Origin: Brevibacillus sp. DP1.3A
GTDB lineage: Bacteria > Bacillota > Bacilli > Brevibacillales > Brevibacillaceae
DNA: 64,000 nucleotides
NCBI RefSeq assembly: GCF_013284245.2
Contig: NZ_CP085876.1
Span: forward strand, 3,269,001 to 3,333,000
Direction of reading: 5' to 3'
This document shows positions 15,831-24,704 of this stretch, piece by piece. The notes beneath the pieces are model-generated. The model was not told the origin of the DNA, did no database searches, and was given only the letters and a program-made list of their open reading frames with translations. Position numbers and translations under genes: made by a program. Positions within the stretch are counted from its first letter, which is position 1. Every line of letters starts with the position of its first letter.

Positions 15831-17030
15831 ATGTTTCGAATCCGTTTCAGTATATTTTTGAGTGTATTTGTCGCGATGGTGGGGTTGATGATTATTGCCC
15901 CCGTAATGCCGCCGCTTATCCGTGAATTAGGACTCAGTGAAATTCACTCTGGCATCATTATTTCACTCGGTTCTATTGCAATGGCTGTGATGGCACCTGT
16001 CTGGGGGCGGTTAAGCGATCTGAAAGGAAGGAAAGCCGTCATTGTCATTGGTTTCCTCGGTATGTTTGTGAGTTATGTCTTGTTCACAGCGACCATGTAT
16101 GCAGGATTATCGCAGGGAATAAGCGGTGGGCTTCTTATTGTATTGCTTATTGTGGCACGCGGATTGATCGGTATGTTTATCCCGGCAGTTCCATCTGCCG
16201 CGCAGGCGTATATAGCGGATGTAACGAGCGAAAATGGTAGAGCGGCAGGAATGGCCTTAATCGGTGCAGCCAATGGGATGGGTCTCGTTCTGGGTCCAGC
16301 GATTGCTGCAGCCTTTGCGCTGATCGGTCTGATTTGGCCGTTATACATTGGTGCACTGTTGCCGCTAGTCGCATTAGGCATCGTGTGCTTCTTGATTCCG
16401 GCTCAAAAACCCATTATTCACGAAAAACCTCCCAAGGTGAATCCTTTTCAAAAAGGTCTCCCCTTATATTTGTTTGCCGGTTTGGCAACCATGCTCAGCA
16501 TTATCACATTACAAGTCGTTGGAGGATTTTATTTTCAGGATCAGCTGTCTTTGACAACAAAGGAAACCGCCAGAATGTTATCAGTAGGACTTATGATTTC
16601 TGGCGTAGCGATGATTGTCACACAAGGACTGCAAATGAAAAATCCAAAATGGCAACCAAGATCGCTCATTCTTTTTGGGGCGGTGCTTTTAATAATCAGT
16701 TTGTCTCTCTTTCTTTTCTTCATCAATGTGATCGTCTATTACGTGGCATTTTTCTTGTTTGGTGTTGGAGCTGGGCTCATGATGCCAGGGTTTATGGCAG
16801 GGGCTTCCCTTGCCGTTGCGCGTGAACAGCAAGGAGGCGTTGCGGGACTTGTGGCATCGGTCCAAGGAATTTCCGCTGTAATCGCACCGATTCTCAGCAC
16901 AAGTCTTTACCAGCTGAATAAGTATCTGCCTTTTGCCGTAGTCGCATTAATTGTGATGCTGATGGGGGCGACATTGCTTTTCGTCAAAAGCAGGTCAAAA
17001 ATCAACGAAAATACAATCATGGATTCGTAA
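15831..17030 (+). CDS. MFS drug-efflux-type transporter (12 TM)
   Basis: A 399-aa protein from ATG 15831 behind GGAAGGAGAAGG. Twelve hydrophobic segments are seen. Motif A lies in the TM2-3 loop (GRLSDLKGRKAVIVIG), and the TM5 motif C-like glycine stretch is GAANGMGLVLGPAIAA, both marks of DHA1 proton antiporters. Substrate cannot be read from sequence. A MerR regulator follows 77 nt downstream in the same direction, a common pair for inducible multidrug efflux. A gene just upstream is the AT-rich adhesin, with no terminator visible between. Confidence 0.9.
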   Translation: MFRIRFSIFLSVFVAMVGLMIIAPVMPPLIRELGLSEIHSGIIISLGSIAMAVMAPVWGRLSDLKGRKAVIVIGFLGMFVSYVLFTATMYAGLSQGISGGLLIVLLIVARGLIGMFIPAVPSAAQAYIADVTSENGRAAGMALIGAANGMGLVLGPAIAAAFALIGLIWPLYIGALLPLVALGIVCFLIPAQKPIIHEKPPKVNPFQKGLPLYLFAGLATMLSIITLQVVGGFYFQDQLSLTTKETARMLSVGLMISGVAMIVTQGLQMKNPKWQPRSLILFGAVLLIISLSLFLFFINVIVYYVAFFLFGVGAGLMMPGFMAGASLAVAREQQGGVAGLVASVQGISAVIAPILSTSLYQLNKYLPFAVVALIVMLMGATLLFVKSRSKINENTIMDS

Positions 17031-17107
17031 TCAAAAACGATATGGATACCCTGACATTCTGGCATATAATTGGGATAGCATTCTCATACAGGGAGGTCCT
17101 TTGCTGC

Positions 17108-17473
17108 GTGAAAATAAGCGAATTATCCCAATTAACCAATGTCAGTACCCGGTCGATCCGCCATTATGAAGAAAAGGGCTTGCTACAGGCAGAACGACTG
17201 GAAAATGATTACCGCCATTTCAATGAATCGGCAGTCAAGCGCGTCAAGATGATTCAACTGTACTTGAAGCTGGGGTTAACGGCGGATGAAATCAGAACCT
17301 TGTTCAGAGGGGAAGTTGCATCTCCCGACGATTACGAATATTGCGAGGAAATGCTGGCGACTTACGAACAAAAGCTCAGCAGAGCAAACGAACAGATTGA
17401 GGCACTTCAGGAGTGGAAGAAAACGCTAGAGAGGCAAATATCAATGACACGTGGTAAAAAGGTTACGAGCTAG
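17108..17473 (+). CDS. MerR-family regulator
   Basis: A 121-aa protein from GTG 17108, 9-10 nt after GGGAGGT; the frame upstream has no ribosome binding site. The DNA-binding domain is typical: VKISELSQLTNVSTRSIRHY, EEKGLLQAERLENDYRHF (winged helix with R-H-Y), then a dimerising coiled coil (YEQKLSRANEQIEALQEWKK). There is no Cys-rich metal site or ligand pocket, so it is a short-form MerR. Its position after the MFS gene suggests control of that transporter. A long terminator follows. Confidence 0.9.
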   Translation: MKISELSQLTNVSTRSIRHYEEKGLLQAERLENDYRHFNESAVKRVKMIQLYLKLGLTADEIRTLFRGEVASPDDYEYCEEMLATYEQKLSRANEQIEALQEWKKTLERQISMTRGKKVTS

Positions 17474-17482
17474 TTCATAGTC

Positions 17483-17522
17483 ACGGCCCCGAAGCGATCA
17501 GTTGCTCCGGGGCCGTCTTTTT
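17483..17522. terminator. Bidirectional terminator, MerR / SDR
   Basis: ACGGCCCCG/CGGGGCCGT, a GC-rich 9-bp stem, with TCTTTTT on the + side; the convergent SDR gene ends at its edge. Confidence 0.9.
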
Positions 17523-18279
17523 ACAAGGAATGCAAGTTCTGACCGATACCACCATCCACAGTTAGCCGCGCACCAGTCGTAAAGGTAGCCTCAAAGGCGA
17601 GGAAAAGCACCGCTTTCGCCACTTCTTCTGATGAACCATGACGTTTCATTGGTGTAACCTTATCGCCAAGCTCTTGGAAAGTAGCGCGTTCTGCATCCGT
17701 GAAACCGGCAACTCCCATGGAAGGCGTATCAATGAAACCGGGACTTACGACATTGACGCGAACACCCTTGTCTAGCAGCTCGACCGCAAACACGGAGGCC
17801 AAGGAACGCAATGCCGCTTTGGATGCACTGTATACGCTCATGCCGGGGTATCCGCCTTCATCTGCTACGGAAGATGTAAATACGATCGAACCTCCTTCAT
17901 GAATGAGCGGCGCCAATCGCTGAACGGTGAAAAATGCCCCTTTCGTATTTATCTCAAAAATCCGATCGTAGGTCTCCTCAGTAACTTCCAAAAACGGTTC
18001 CAGAATGGAAGTACCTGCATTCACATGGAGAAAATCGATCTTGCCAAAATGCTTTTCAACATAATCTCCGAATGCTTGCACATCCTTCATGCTCGATACA
18101 TCAGACACCACAACATGTGCCCGTTCGCCCAGCTCACGCTTTGCTTCTTCTGCATTTTTCAGATTGCGACCAGAGACGATAACCTCGGCGCCGCCTGCCA
18201 GCAATGCTTTTGCCACTGCCAAGCCCATACCATGTGTACCTCCAGTTACGACTGCTTTTTTCCCTGTATAGTTGTTCAT
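17521..18279 (-). CDS. Short-chain dehydrogenase/reductase
   Basis: A 252-aa classical SDR. The start MNNYTGKK follows AAGGAGGA; an upstream in-frame Met has no site. Motifs: TGGTHGMG (cofactor glycine loop, TGxxxGxG), DVSS, NAGTS (the NAG motif), S at SIVFTSS, and YSASK (catalytic Tyr-Lys), then [10 protein letters not shown]. All catalytic residues are present. The sequence [11 protein letters not shown] after the second strand starts SGRN, which favours NADP(H). The substrate is unknown. It is transcribed alone, towards the MerR gene. Confidence 0.9.
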   Translation of the reverse strand: MNNYTGKKAVVTGGTHGMGLAVAKALLAGGAEVIVSGRNLKNAEEAKRELGERAHVVVSDVSSMKDVQAFGDYVEKHFGKIDFLHVNAGTSILEPFLEVTEETYDRIFEINTKGAFFTVQRLAPLIHEGGSIVFTSSVADEGGYPGMSVYSASKAALRSLASVFAVELLDKGVRVNVVSPGFIDTPSMGVAGFTDAERATFQELGDKVTPMKRHGSSEEVAKAVLFLAFEATFTTGARLTVDGGIGQNLHSL

Positions 18280-18385
18280 TTTTGTTCCTCCTTGAGTGAA
18301 TGAGTTATCTTTCTGCATGTAGTCTAAACGTTCACGCTAATGTGAAGGTCAAGGAAAAAAAGAGCGTTTCACTCGTCGGCTGTAA

Positions 18386-18783
18386 TTGACATTATCTGGA
18401 GTAGCTCTTTCATTAAATTTGACCTACCGTCAGTCATTAAGGTTGTTTGCATTGACCGGCTCTTTGAATCATCTGCTAACGACTTCAAAGGCTCCTCATT
18501 TTGTGCAAATGCATGCAGGGCCGATAGAAGAGGATATTTTGAAAAAGTTTGTATCTGAGAACCATCTTGTCCAGGAACACCGGATTGCAGAAGTCGTTGG
18601 CATTGATGACTCGAATGCATACTTGGGAACGAAAAAGAAGTCTTGCTTTATTTCTATTTCGGCATTCCCGACAATGGAGACTTTATGGGTGAAGCCAAAA
18701 TAATCGTAGATGGACGAGAAATATATCAGTTAAACGAACAATCTGTTGCGTCCATTTTGTGTAATGTCCCAGGACCAGCTTAG
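18386..18783 (+). pseudogene. FtsX-type ABC permease fragment plus an unknown fragment
   Basis: From about 18450 one frame reads LTTSKAPHFVQMHAGPIEED, then ILKKFVSENHLVQEHRIAEV, close to the extracellular region after TM1 in large FtsX/MacB-type permeases (K-A-P-x-F-x-Q-M-H-x-G). It is cut at both ends. From 18643 another frame reads FGIPDNGDFMGEAKIIVDGR, then EIYQLNEQSVASILCNVPGP and a stop, from a protein I do not recognise. Neither has a start site. I read the stretch as decayed gene material. Confidence 0.5.
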
Positions 18784-19038
18784 AGTTATGCGGTTGTCTC
18801 CAATTTTGGAAGACTAGAGGAGCTATCGACTTTCCTACGATGATTAGGAGAATGTCCAACGAAGAAAGTGAGATTTGGCGTGCGTATTTAACTTCATCAC
18901 GACGCCACCGCGGACGATGCAAACACTTCGACTCAATGGTATCAGCATCGAGTTAGCGGGAGGGGTTGTTTCGTTCGTCTTACGGAAAAATTCCACCCTT
19001 ATCCATCGTTAAGCCGACCAGTCCACCCTTCTTCTCAT
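18784..19038. other. Intergenic debris
   Basis: No intact gene. A short open stretch at 18830-18956 (FPTMIRRMSNEESEIWRAYL) has protein-like composition but no start or ribosome binding site. Confidence 0.3.
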
Positions 19039-19086
19039 GGCATACGATACCATAACTGTTTAGTAGAGGGGAGGGTATCGTATGCC
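19039..19086 (+). promoter_or_regulatory. Start-codon hairpin of the HAEG gene
   Basis: GGCATACGATACC (19039-19051) is an exact reverse complement of GGTATCGTATGCC (19074-19086). The right arm contains the ATG (19082); the ribosome binding site GAGGGGAG lies in the 22-nt loop. In the mRNA the start codon would be paired. Confidence 0.7.
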
Positions 19087-21397
19087 AAATGGTTGCAACG
19101 AAATCGCAAGCGGGCTGTGTTCCGAAGCGGAAGGAATAAGCACAGTCGCGAGTGGTGAAGGCTCCCACGCCGAGGGAGTCAACACCACAGCCAGCGGTAA
19201 AGGATCGCATGCGGAAGGATTCAAAACTACGGCAAGCAATTTCGCAGCTCATGCAGAAGGGATCGGAGGAACGGCAAGCGGACTAGCGGCTCATGCGGAA
19301 GGATTCAACACGACAGCAAGTGGAGATGAGTCGCATGCGGAAGGGAAAGGGACGATCGCAAGCGGACTGATTTCTCATACAGAGGGGCTCCTAACAACAG
19401 CAACTCAACTGGCTGCCCATGCGGAAGGGATATCCACCGCGGCGAGTGGACGCGCTTCACATGCAGAAGGTGAAGGAAACACCGCTAGTGGAAGCGCTTC
19501 CCACGTAGAGGGCGGTGGTGTAGATCAATTGGGTAATCCTGCTCCTAACCTAGCAAGTGGTCAAAGTGCTCATGCAGAAGGGGTTGGAACAATCGCAAGT
19601 GGGTTTGCGTCTCATGCCGAAGGAGGAACTTTAAGTATCTTATCGAGGCCAGGCCCACAGGCGTTAGGGGATTTTTCCCATGCGGAGGGTCGTGAGACAG
19701 AAGCCAGCGGAGATGCATCCCATTCGGAGGGTGCTCGGGCAATTGCTAGTGGATTTGCATCCCATGCCGAGGGGCTTTTTACAGTGGCGAGCGGAAATTT
19801 TTCTCACGCAGAGGGTTCTAATACAGAGGCCATTGGATTAGGATCCCATGCGGAGGGTTCTGGTACAGAGGCGAGTGGATTTGCATCCCATGCAGAGGGC
19901 TCTGTGACAGAGGCCAGTGGAATAGCATCCCATGCGGAGGGCGTGACTACTGAGGCGAGTGGATTTGCGTCGCATGCCGAGGGTGTTTCTACAAATGCTA
20001 GCGGATTTGCGTCGCATGCAGAGGGGAATTTCGCAGATGCCATAGGTTTTTTTTCTCATGCGGAAGGTGATGGGACAGATGCTATTGGAAATGCGTCCCA
20101 TGCTGAGGGTTCTGGTACAGTGGCGAGCGGAAATTTTTCCCATACGGAGGGTTTTCATACAAATGCCAGTGGAATTGCATCGCATGCGGAGGGTGTTTCT
20201 ACAAATGCCACTGGATTTGCGTCCCATGCGGAGGGTAATTTTACAAATGCCACAGGATTTTCGGCCCATGCAGAGGGGAATTTTGCAGATGCCATCGGCA
20301 GTTTTTCTCATGCAGAGGGTGATGGGACAGATGCCACTGGAGTTGCGTCCCATGCAGAGGGTTCTGGCACAGTGGCCAGTGGAAATTTGTCGCATGCGGA
20401 GGGTTTTCATTCAAATGCCATTGGATTTGCGTCCCATGCGGAGGGGAATTTCGCAGATGCCATCGGGAATTTTTCCCATGCAGAGGGTGATGGGACAGAT
20501 GCCACTGGAGTTGCGTCCCACGCGGAGGGTTCTGGTACAGTGGCAAGTGGAGAGGTGTCGCATACGGAGGGTTTTCATACACTGGCCAGTGCATTTGCGT
20601 CCCATGCGGAGGGTGTTAACACCCTTGCGGATGGAAACTTCTCCCATACAGAAGGTTTGGGCACATGCGCTGGCACACTTGGGGGAGTGCATGTGATGGG
20701 GGTAAACGGTGCTCCCAACCCTGCAGCGGGAGATTTGCCATTTTCCTGGTACCTCGTTAATGGAGCAGCTCCGTGTGACCCTGCAGGAGTCGTAGCCAAA
20801 ATATTAAATAACGGCAGTGCGTGTTTCGACTCGACCGTTACGGCTTCGGCATTCAACGTAGGCGCTTGCGATTTTGCCGAGATGTTTGAGACGGCGGATG
20901 GCCAGCCGATTGATGTAGGTTATTTTGTAAGCTTTGAAGAAGAAAGTGAGACAATCCGGAAAGCCACTTCCAACGACGATTATATTCTAGGAGTGACCAG
21001 CTCCAATCCGGCAATTTTGGCGGATGTGGAAGATCCGGGGTGCAGCAAGTTCGTACTCGATGAATGGAGTCGGATCCAATACCACGAGGTTGTGATTCCG
21101 GCAGTAACCGATCAGGAAGGTAATATCATCATACCCGAACGAACAGAGCAGAGACCCAAAATCAATCCGTATTGGGATCCGAACCGGAAGTGTAAAACAC
21201 GGAAAGAACTGCCCAACTGGGTGGCTATCGGTCTTATCGGAAAACTGCTTCTTCGCGACGATGGAACGTGCCGGGCGGGGGGATATTGCAAGCCGAACGA
21301 CGAAGGAATGGCGACGGCATCGAGTACAGGTTATCGGGTAATGAAACGAACAGGAAAGAATCAAATCTTGATATTGTTTAATGGGAACAGAGTATAG
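19082..21397 (+). CDS. HAEG-repeat filament protein with Peptidase_G2-type self-cleavage domain
   Basis: A 771-aa protein, ATG after GAGGGGAG. Residues about 10-525 are roughly 36 copies of a 14-residue unit ending S/A-H-A-E-G (for example FTVASGNFSHAEG), the type seen in YadA-like trimeric adhesin heads. Residues about 600-771 resemble the Peptidase_G2/intramolecular chaperone domain of phage appendages and Bacillus proteins (GACDFAEMFE, then GYFVSFEEE, DYILGVTSSNPAIL, WVAIGLIGKLLLRDDGTC), which trimerises and then cuts itself off. It has no signal peptide, so release by mother-cell lysis, as a spore surface fibre, is plausible. A small coiled-coil gene follows after 28 nt. The fold is fairly sure, the location is inferred. 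Confidence 0.85.
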   Translation: MPNGCNEIASGLCSEAEGISTVASGEGSHAEGVNTTASGKGSHAEGFKTTASNFAAHAEGIGGTASGLAAHAEGFNTTASGDESHAEGKGTIASGLISHTEGLLTTATQLAAHAEGISTAASGRASHAEGEGNTASGSASHVEGGGVDQLGNPAPNLASGQSAHAEGVGTIASGFASHAEGGTLSILSRPGPQALGDFSHAEGRETEASGDASHSEGARAIASGFASHAEGLFTVASGNFSHAEGSNTEAIGLGSHAEGSGTEASGFASHAEGSVTEASGIASHAEGVTTEASGFASHAEGVSTNASGFASHAEGNFADAIGFFSHAEGDGTDAIGNASHAEGSGTVASGNFSHTEGFHTNASGIASHAEGVSTNATGFASHAEGNFTNATGFSAHAEGNFADAIGSFSHAEGDGTDATGVASHAEGSGTVASGNLSHAEGFHSNAIGFASHAEGNFADAIGNFSHAEGDGTDATGVASHAEGSGTVASGEVSHTEGFHTLASAFASHAEGVNTLADGNFSHTEGLGTCAGTLGGVHVMGVNGAPNPAAGDLPFSWYLVNGAAPCDPAGVVAKILNNGSACFDSTVTASAFNVGACDFAEMFETADGQPIDVGYFVSFEEESETIRKATSNDDYILGVTSSNPAILADVEDPGCSKFVLDEWSRIQYHEVVIPAVTDQEGNIIIPERTEQRPKINPYWDPNRKCKTRKELPNWVAIGLIGKLLLRDDGTCRAGGYCKPNDEGMATASSTGYRVMKRTGKNQILILFNGNRV
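19103..20656 (+). repeat. 42-bp tandem repeats coding HAEG units
   Basis: About 36 imperfect units of 42 bp, interrupted by two longer inserts (near 19520 and 19630). A higher-order block of four units (NFADAIG, DGTDAxG, SGTVASG, FHxNA/FHTLA) recurs three times between 20025 and 20600, a sign of recent block duplication. Confidence 0.9.
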
Positions 21398-21425
21398 AAG
21401 TATATTCTGAAAGGGGGATAGAAAA

Positions 21426-21623
21426 ATGAGTTCTCAAGAGAGACGCTTAGAACGGATTGAGAAGAAAAAAGAGAAGATCTCCAAAATGGAAGCAAGGCTG
21501 GGAGTGATTTCTGAACCTTTGAGGGAGCAACAGATGAAGACGATCGATTTGATAAAGAGCAGTATCGAAATAATCGAGAATGACATTCGCAACACAGAAT
21601 ATCGTTGGTATTCCAAAAATTGA
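21426..21623 (+). CDS. Small coiled-coil protein
   Basis: A 65-aa protein, ATG after AAAGGGGGAT, 28 nt behind the HAEG gene. Nearly all of it is charged helix with heptad-like spacing (RRLERIEKKKEKISKMEARL, then EQQMKTIDLIKSSIEIIEND). No known family. Tight linkage suggests co-expression with the HAEG fibre, perhaps as an assembly partner; this is inferred from position only. Confidence 0.6.
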   Translation: MSSQERRLERIEKKKEKISKMEARLGVISEPLREQQMKTIDLIKSSIEIIENDIRNTEYRWYSKN

Positions 21624-21978
21624 ACGATAGCAGATTGATGACTGGATTCATACATCTCTTCCTCTCCAAAGATTTTGCCGGTAACCTCTAATTACTGCTT
21701 GTAGTTCCATAACATTACCAGTGATGCGAGATATAAATGGTGCGACTCCTTAATGAAAAGAGGTCAACTAGTAAAACTGGCTGACCTCTAATACGAATGG
21801 TTCGATATCGAATGGCTTGGTTACTTTTGGTATAATTAGAGAGGGTTAGGGCTTGGGGATTCGACTACTTGAAAAAGTAAGAACGAGAAGGTACGCGCCC
21901 AGCAAAGCTCGAAAAAGGGTAAGGAACTAATAGAAAAATAGATACTAGTTACAGATAAATAGTTTTGGGGGAGAAAGC
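21624..21978. other. 355-nt intergenic region with hairpin and leader
   Basis: No gene is seen. It contains a hairpin, AGAGGTCA/TGACCTCT (21759-21766 with 21782-21789), without a T run, then a promoter at 21828-21836 and about 135 nt of leader before the DUF2628 gene. The leader is purine-rich (AGGGTTAGGGCTTGGGG) and I could not match it to a known riboswitch. Confidence 0.5.
21828..21836 (+). promoter_or_regulatory. Extended -10 promoter
   Basis: TGGTATAAT is a perfect extended -10. No good -35 is found at 16-18 nt, as is usual for this class. Confidence 0.6.
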
Positions 21979-22437
21979 TTGGAGACACATCTTACCTTGA
22001 ATTTCTTGTCCGCCTATGTCCACCATCATAAATACTATTTGGAGGCTTGGCGGACAAAAGGACTCTCATGGAATTGGGGAGCAGCACTTTTTGGCGTAGC
22101 ATGGTTTGCCTATCGGAAGATGTATGGATGGGCGACCGTTATTTATTTGGTGAACCTCTTTGTGGGTTTTGCCTTGGGTGCCATGGCACTCGATGATGCT
22201 ACTTTTAATGAAGTGTACCTACTCTTTGCATTATTTCAACGCGTGCTGTTTGGACTGATTTGCAATTTTTTATACTATGTTTCGGCTGTTCGTAAAATAA
22301 AAAAAGCTCACAGTAAAAATGCCATGCTTGATTTAGAAGATACAAGAAAGCTTGGTGGCGTTAGTGTTCGCGGCGTAGTAGTGGTTGTGTTGGTCAATAT
22401 TGGCTTTAGTCTGCTAGATTTACTACTCACATCGTGA
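21979..22437 (+). CDS. DUF2628-type membrane protein
   Basis: A 152-aa protein, TTG start 7 nt after GGGGGAG. The N-terminus has the DUF2628 mark YLEAWRTKGLSWNWGAALFG, followed by FAYRKMYGWA and three to four membrane segments (ATVIYLVNLFVGFALGAM, LFALFQRVLFGLICNFLYYV, VVVVVLVNIGFSLLDLLL). The conserved W-x-W-A-A-F/L-F-G entry and R-K-M-Y loop define the family; its function is not known. It starts a run of small genes in the same direction. Confidence 0.75.
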   Translation: METHLTLNFLSAYVHHHKYYLEAWRTKGLSWNWGAALFGVAWFAYRKMYGWATVIYLVNLFVGFALGAMALDDATFNEVYLLFALFQRVLFGLICNFLYYVSAVRKIKKAHSKNAMLDLEDTRKLGGVSVRGVVVVVLVNIGFSLLDLLLTS

Positions 22438-22468
22438 AGAGAAGTTCCTCATTTGGGGAGGGGAAATC

Positions 22469-22870
22469 ATGGGAGTAGCATATAAGTTGCATTGTGAATG
22501 TTGCTCATACAAGCTAATTGTATACGTGGGCGTTGGGTTCAGATATAGTTATTTGAACGAAATCGAAGAATGGTTCGAAGATCAAGCTGGCAAGGAGCGA
22601 ATCCGAGAATTTATGAAGGACGATCATACAAAGTATAACTGCTTCCATGGTCTATATGCTTGCGAAAAATGCAAATACCTGCTAAATGCCCACTATTTGC
22701 ACTTGCAGTCGGACACTGATTCGTATATACAAAGCTATGATTGTCCACGATGTTCAGAGAAAATGCCATCTATACCGATTGACAAGGAGCTGGATCACGG
22801 GTATTCGCCGACTTGTCCTGAATGCGGGGAGGAAAAGTTGTCCGTGGAAGGTTTTTTGGATTGGGATTAG
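22469..22870 (+). CDS. Zinc-binding protein with paired CxxC motifs
   Basis: A 133-aa protein, ATG after GGGGAGGGG. Cys pairs: CECC at 9-12, CEKC near 71, CPRC near 91, CPEC near 113, enough for two zinc sites. The C-terminal pairs with Y-S-P-T-C-P-E-C-G look like a rubredoxin-like knuckle. There are no membrane segments and no known name. It lies 31 nt after the DUF2628 gene, probably co-transcribed. Confidence 0.6.
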   Translation: MGVAYKLHCECCSYKLIVYVGVGFRYSYLNEIEEWFEDQAGKERIREFMKDDHTKYNCFHGLYACEKCKYLLNAHYLHLQSDTDSYIQSYDCPRCSEKMPSIPIDKELDHGYSPTCPECGEEKLSVEGFLDWD

Positions 22871-22948
22871 GGGGAGAATCATTTGATTTGTTTGGGGCAG
22901 CAATTTGCTGCGATGAACCAGATATTTAAATCGTAAAGGTGGATGCAA

Positions 22949-23590
22949 ATGAAAAGGTGGCCAAAGACTTTCCTACAACCTGAAGCATTAAAACAGCGTC
23001 TGCATATCCTGAGCGCTCTGGATATCGTATTGTGTCAAGAGGAATGGCTACGCAGATATCAGTTCGAGCCACAATGGGATGAAAACACAGCATTCGCGAG
23101 CATTAACAACGGAGCAGGCGACGATCTTTACATCCTGTTCACCCCCGAGGGCGTTATTGTAAAAGGGTTTGATCATGAATCGGAAATGAGTCCTCATGCC
23201 AGGGAAGAATACGAGGTTTGGCCTGGCATCTATGAGCAAGTCCCTCCCGCTTTGCTTCATCGACTGGATGACGAAGCGTTGACCAGGGAGGACGTTACAT
23301 TTTGCTTATGGCGAGAATCTACTGATCACGTGTGGAAAACGGGAGACATACATAATCCGCAAGGGCTAGATGATGGATCAGATTTTTTGCTTGGAATGAT
23401 ATATAACAGTTCAGAAGACTATGTTGAGTGGGCAGAGGACTACTACGAGGTGAATGTCCCGCTTGATGTAGTTGGTTACGCGTTTGAAAATACTTCCATT
23501 ACCAAAGAAATGATGATGGAGCTCAATCCGGAAGTTGATCTGGAAATGGCGATGAAGGAGCTTCAAGAGATCGGATTTACAGTTACGTAA
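22949..23590 (+). CDS. Hypothetical soluble protein
   Basis: A 213-aa acidic protein. Of two ATGs 6 nt apart, the second (22949) has proper spacing from AAAGGTGG. It has no signal peptide or membrane segment. Notable stretches are SINNGAGDDLYILFTPEGVIVKGF and EYEVWPGIYEQVPPALL, which look like an alpha/beta domain of the SMI1/KNR4-like or immunity-protein type, but I cannot place it. The C-terminus is helical (KEMMMELNPEVDLEMAMKEL). The DUF4261 gene starts about 45 nt downstream. Confidence 0.6.
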   Translation: MKRWPKTFLQPEALKQRLHILSALDIVLCQEEWLRRYQFEPQWDENTAFASINNGAGDDLYILFTPEGVIVKGFDHESEMSPHAREEYEVWPGIYEQVPPALLHRLDDEALTREDVTFCLWRESTDHVWKTGDIHNPQGLDDGSDFLLGMIYNSSEDYVEWAEDYYEVNVPLDVVGYAFENTSITKEMMMELNPEVDLEMAMKELQEIGFTVT

Positions 23591-23634
23591 AGTACGCCAT
23601 GACTCATAAAAAACAATGGAAAGAAGATGACGAG

Positions 23635-24570
23635 ATGCCAAAAGGTATGTATTCTCAAGGAGTTGCCGTCCTGCTGTCAACGGCGGTTCCGATTCACAAA
23701 ATAGCAGATATGCTCAAGGATCAATTCGAAATTGCCAACATCATGGAAACGTTCGATCAATGGGTGTTCAGCGGCCCTAGCTTGCTTATTCCATACCGTC
23801 CAGAAGTAAACGGATATATTCAGGTCGATGTCGTGGATAAGCCTTGGCCGGATAGTATGGGAGACCCGGCAGAAGATACGATGCTGTTCGGCGCTTGGTC
23901 GATGGGCTTTTTCGGACCGTTTACATTCTCGAATAGCCTGGAGCGGGCAGCTCAGCAGTCGTGGGGATATCCCGAAGGGCGGCAAGCCGCATCCGAGCAC
24001 GGAGCGTTTATCCGTATTCGCTCTTCTTTCGTGTTGGGAGAGTCAAACGATCAGGCTCCTGTACTGCCTGAGGATTATGAAGCGCTCCCGGAGTTGACGA
24101 CTGTCACTGCCATTGCTGAGTCGCTGTTGAAAATGCCAGAAGCTCTTTGCTTTTTTAATCCGAATGGGGAGTGCCTCGCGTCTGGCGAGCTGATGCAAGA
24201 GCTGAGTCTACGCTATGAGCAAATACAGCTCCTTCCATTGGAGCTGTGGTCCAATGTCCGGTTGTTCAATCTTCCAGAAGGATGGCTCTTGATGGATACC
24301 GTCGGCATGCAGCAGTTGGATGTGATCGATCATGAGGCGGTATTTAATGGGGATGCCTACGATCCGAATGAGGTCGCGAGTTTCCTGCGTAATATATCGA
24401 ACTATGTATACGAGAATGGTCCTGTTATTAATGACGGAGATACAACCGATGGTCCGGGTGAAGAAATTTGGAAGTGTGTCTTGTTGGAGGAAGGGTTGGC
24501 AAGCCCTCCGCGTGATGTGCTTCGCTGGTATCCATTGGATGGAAGGGAAAAGCCTGCGGGATTGGAATAA
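23635..24570 (+). CDS. DUF4261-domain protein
   Basis: A 311-aa soluble protein. The start MPKGMYSQGVAVLLS is preferred over an ATG 36 nt upstream that has no ribosome binding site. The DUF4261 hallmark is the long domain with WVFSGPSLLIPYRPEVNGYI, DVVDKPWPDSMGDP, and late LELWSNVRLFNLPEGWLLMD followed by a D-T-V-G-M-x-Q-L-D-V-x-D strand. The function is unknown; relatives sit beside SMI1/KNR4-type and polymorphic-toxin genes. It closes the 21979-24570 gene run, with a terminator just after. Confidence 0.75.
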   Translation: MPKGMYSQGVAVLLSTAVPIHKIADMLKDQFEIANIMETFDQWVFSGPSLLIPYRPEVNGYIQVDVVDKPWPDSMGDPAEDTMLFGAWSMGFFGPFTFSNSLERAAQQSWGYPEGRQAASEHGAFIRIRSSFVLGESNDQAPVLPEDYEALPELTTVTAIAESLLKMPEALCFFNPNGECLASGELMQELSLRYEQIQLLPLELWSNVRLFNLPEGWLLMDTVGMQQLDVIDHEAVFNGDAYDPNEVASFLRNISNYVYENGPVINDGDTTDGPGEEIWKCVLLEEGLASPPRDVLRWYPLDGREKPAGLE

Positions 24571-24609
24571 TTGCGTTATCACTTGGGAGACCAAGGGAAC
24601 TTTGATAGG

Positions 24610-24656
24610 AAAAGCACGACCATACCCCTTGTTTAACAGGGCATTGTCGTGCTTTT
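24610..24656 (+). terminator. Terminator after the DUF4261 gene
   Basis: AAAAGCACGAC/GTCGTGCTTTT, an 11-bp perfect stem around a 25-nt loop. It may also stop the convergent minus-strand gene. Confidence 0.75.
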
Positions 24657-24704
24657 ATTCGTTAGATTGAGTATTTTAGAGAAGCCAGGCTCACTGGTAC
24701 CTAC

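Noticed and set aside
19112..20656. CRISPR array
   Set aside because: The 42-bp repeats have no spacers and encode HAEG units in frame.
19804..20692. Long minus-strand ORFs opposite the HAEG gene
   Set aside because: They are translations of the repeat on the other strand (LCMG-type periodicity) with no start signals.
21837..21978. Riboswitch in the DUF2628 leader
   Set aside because: No known aptamer core could be matched, and no terminator or SD-hiding hairpin is visible.
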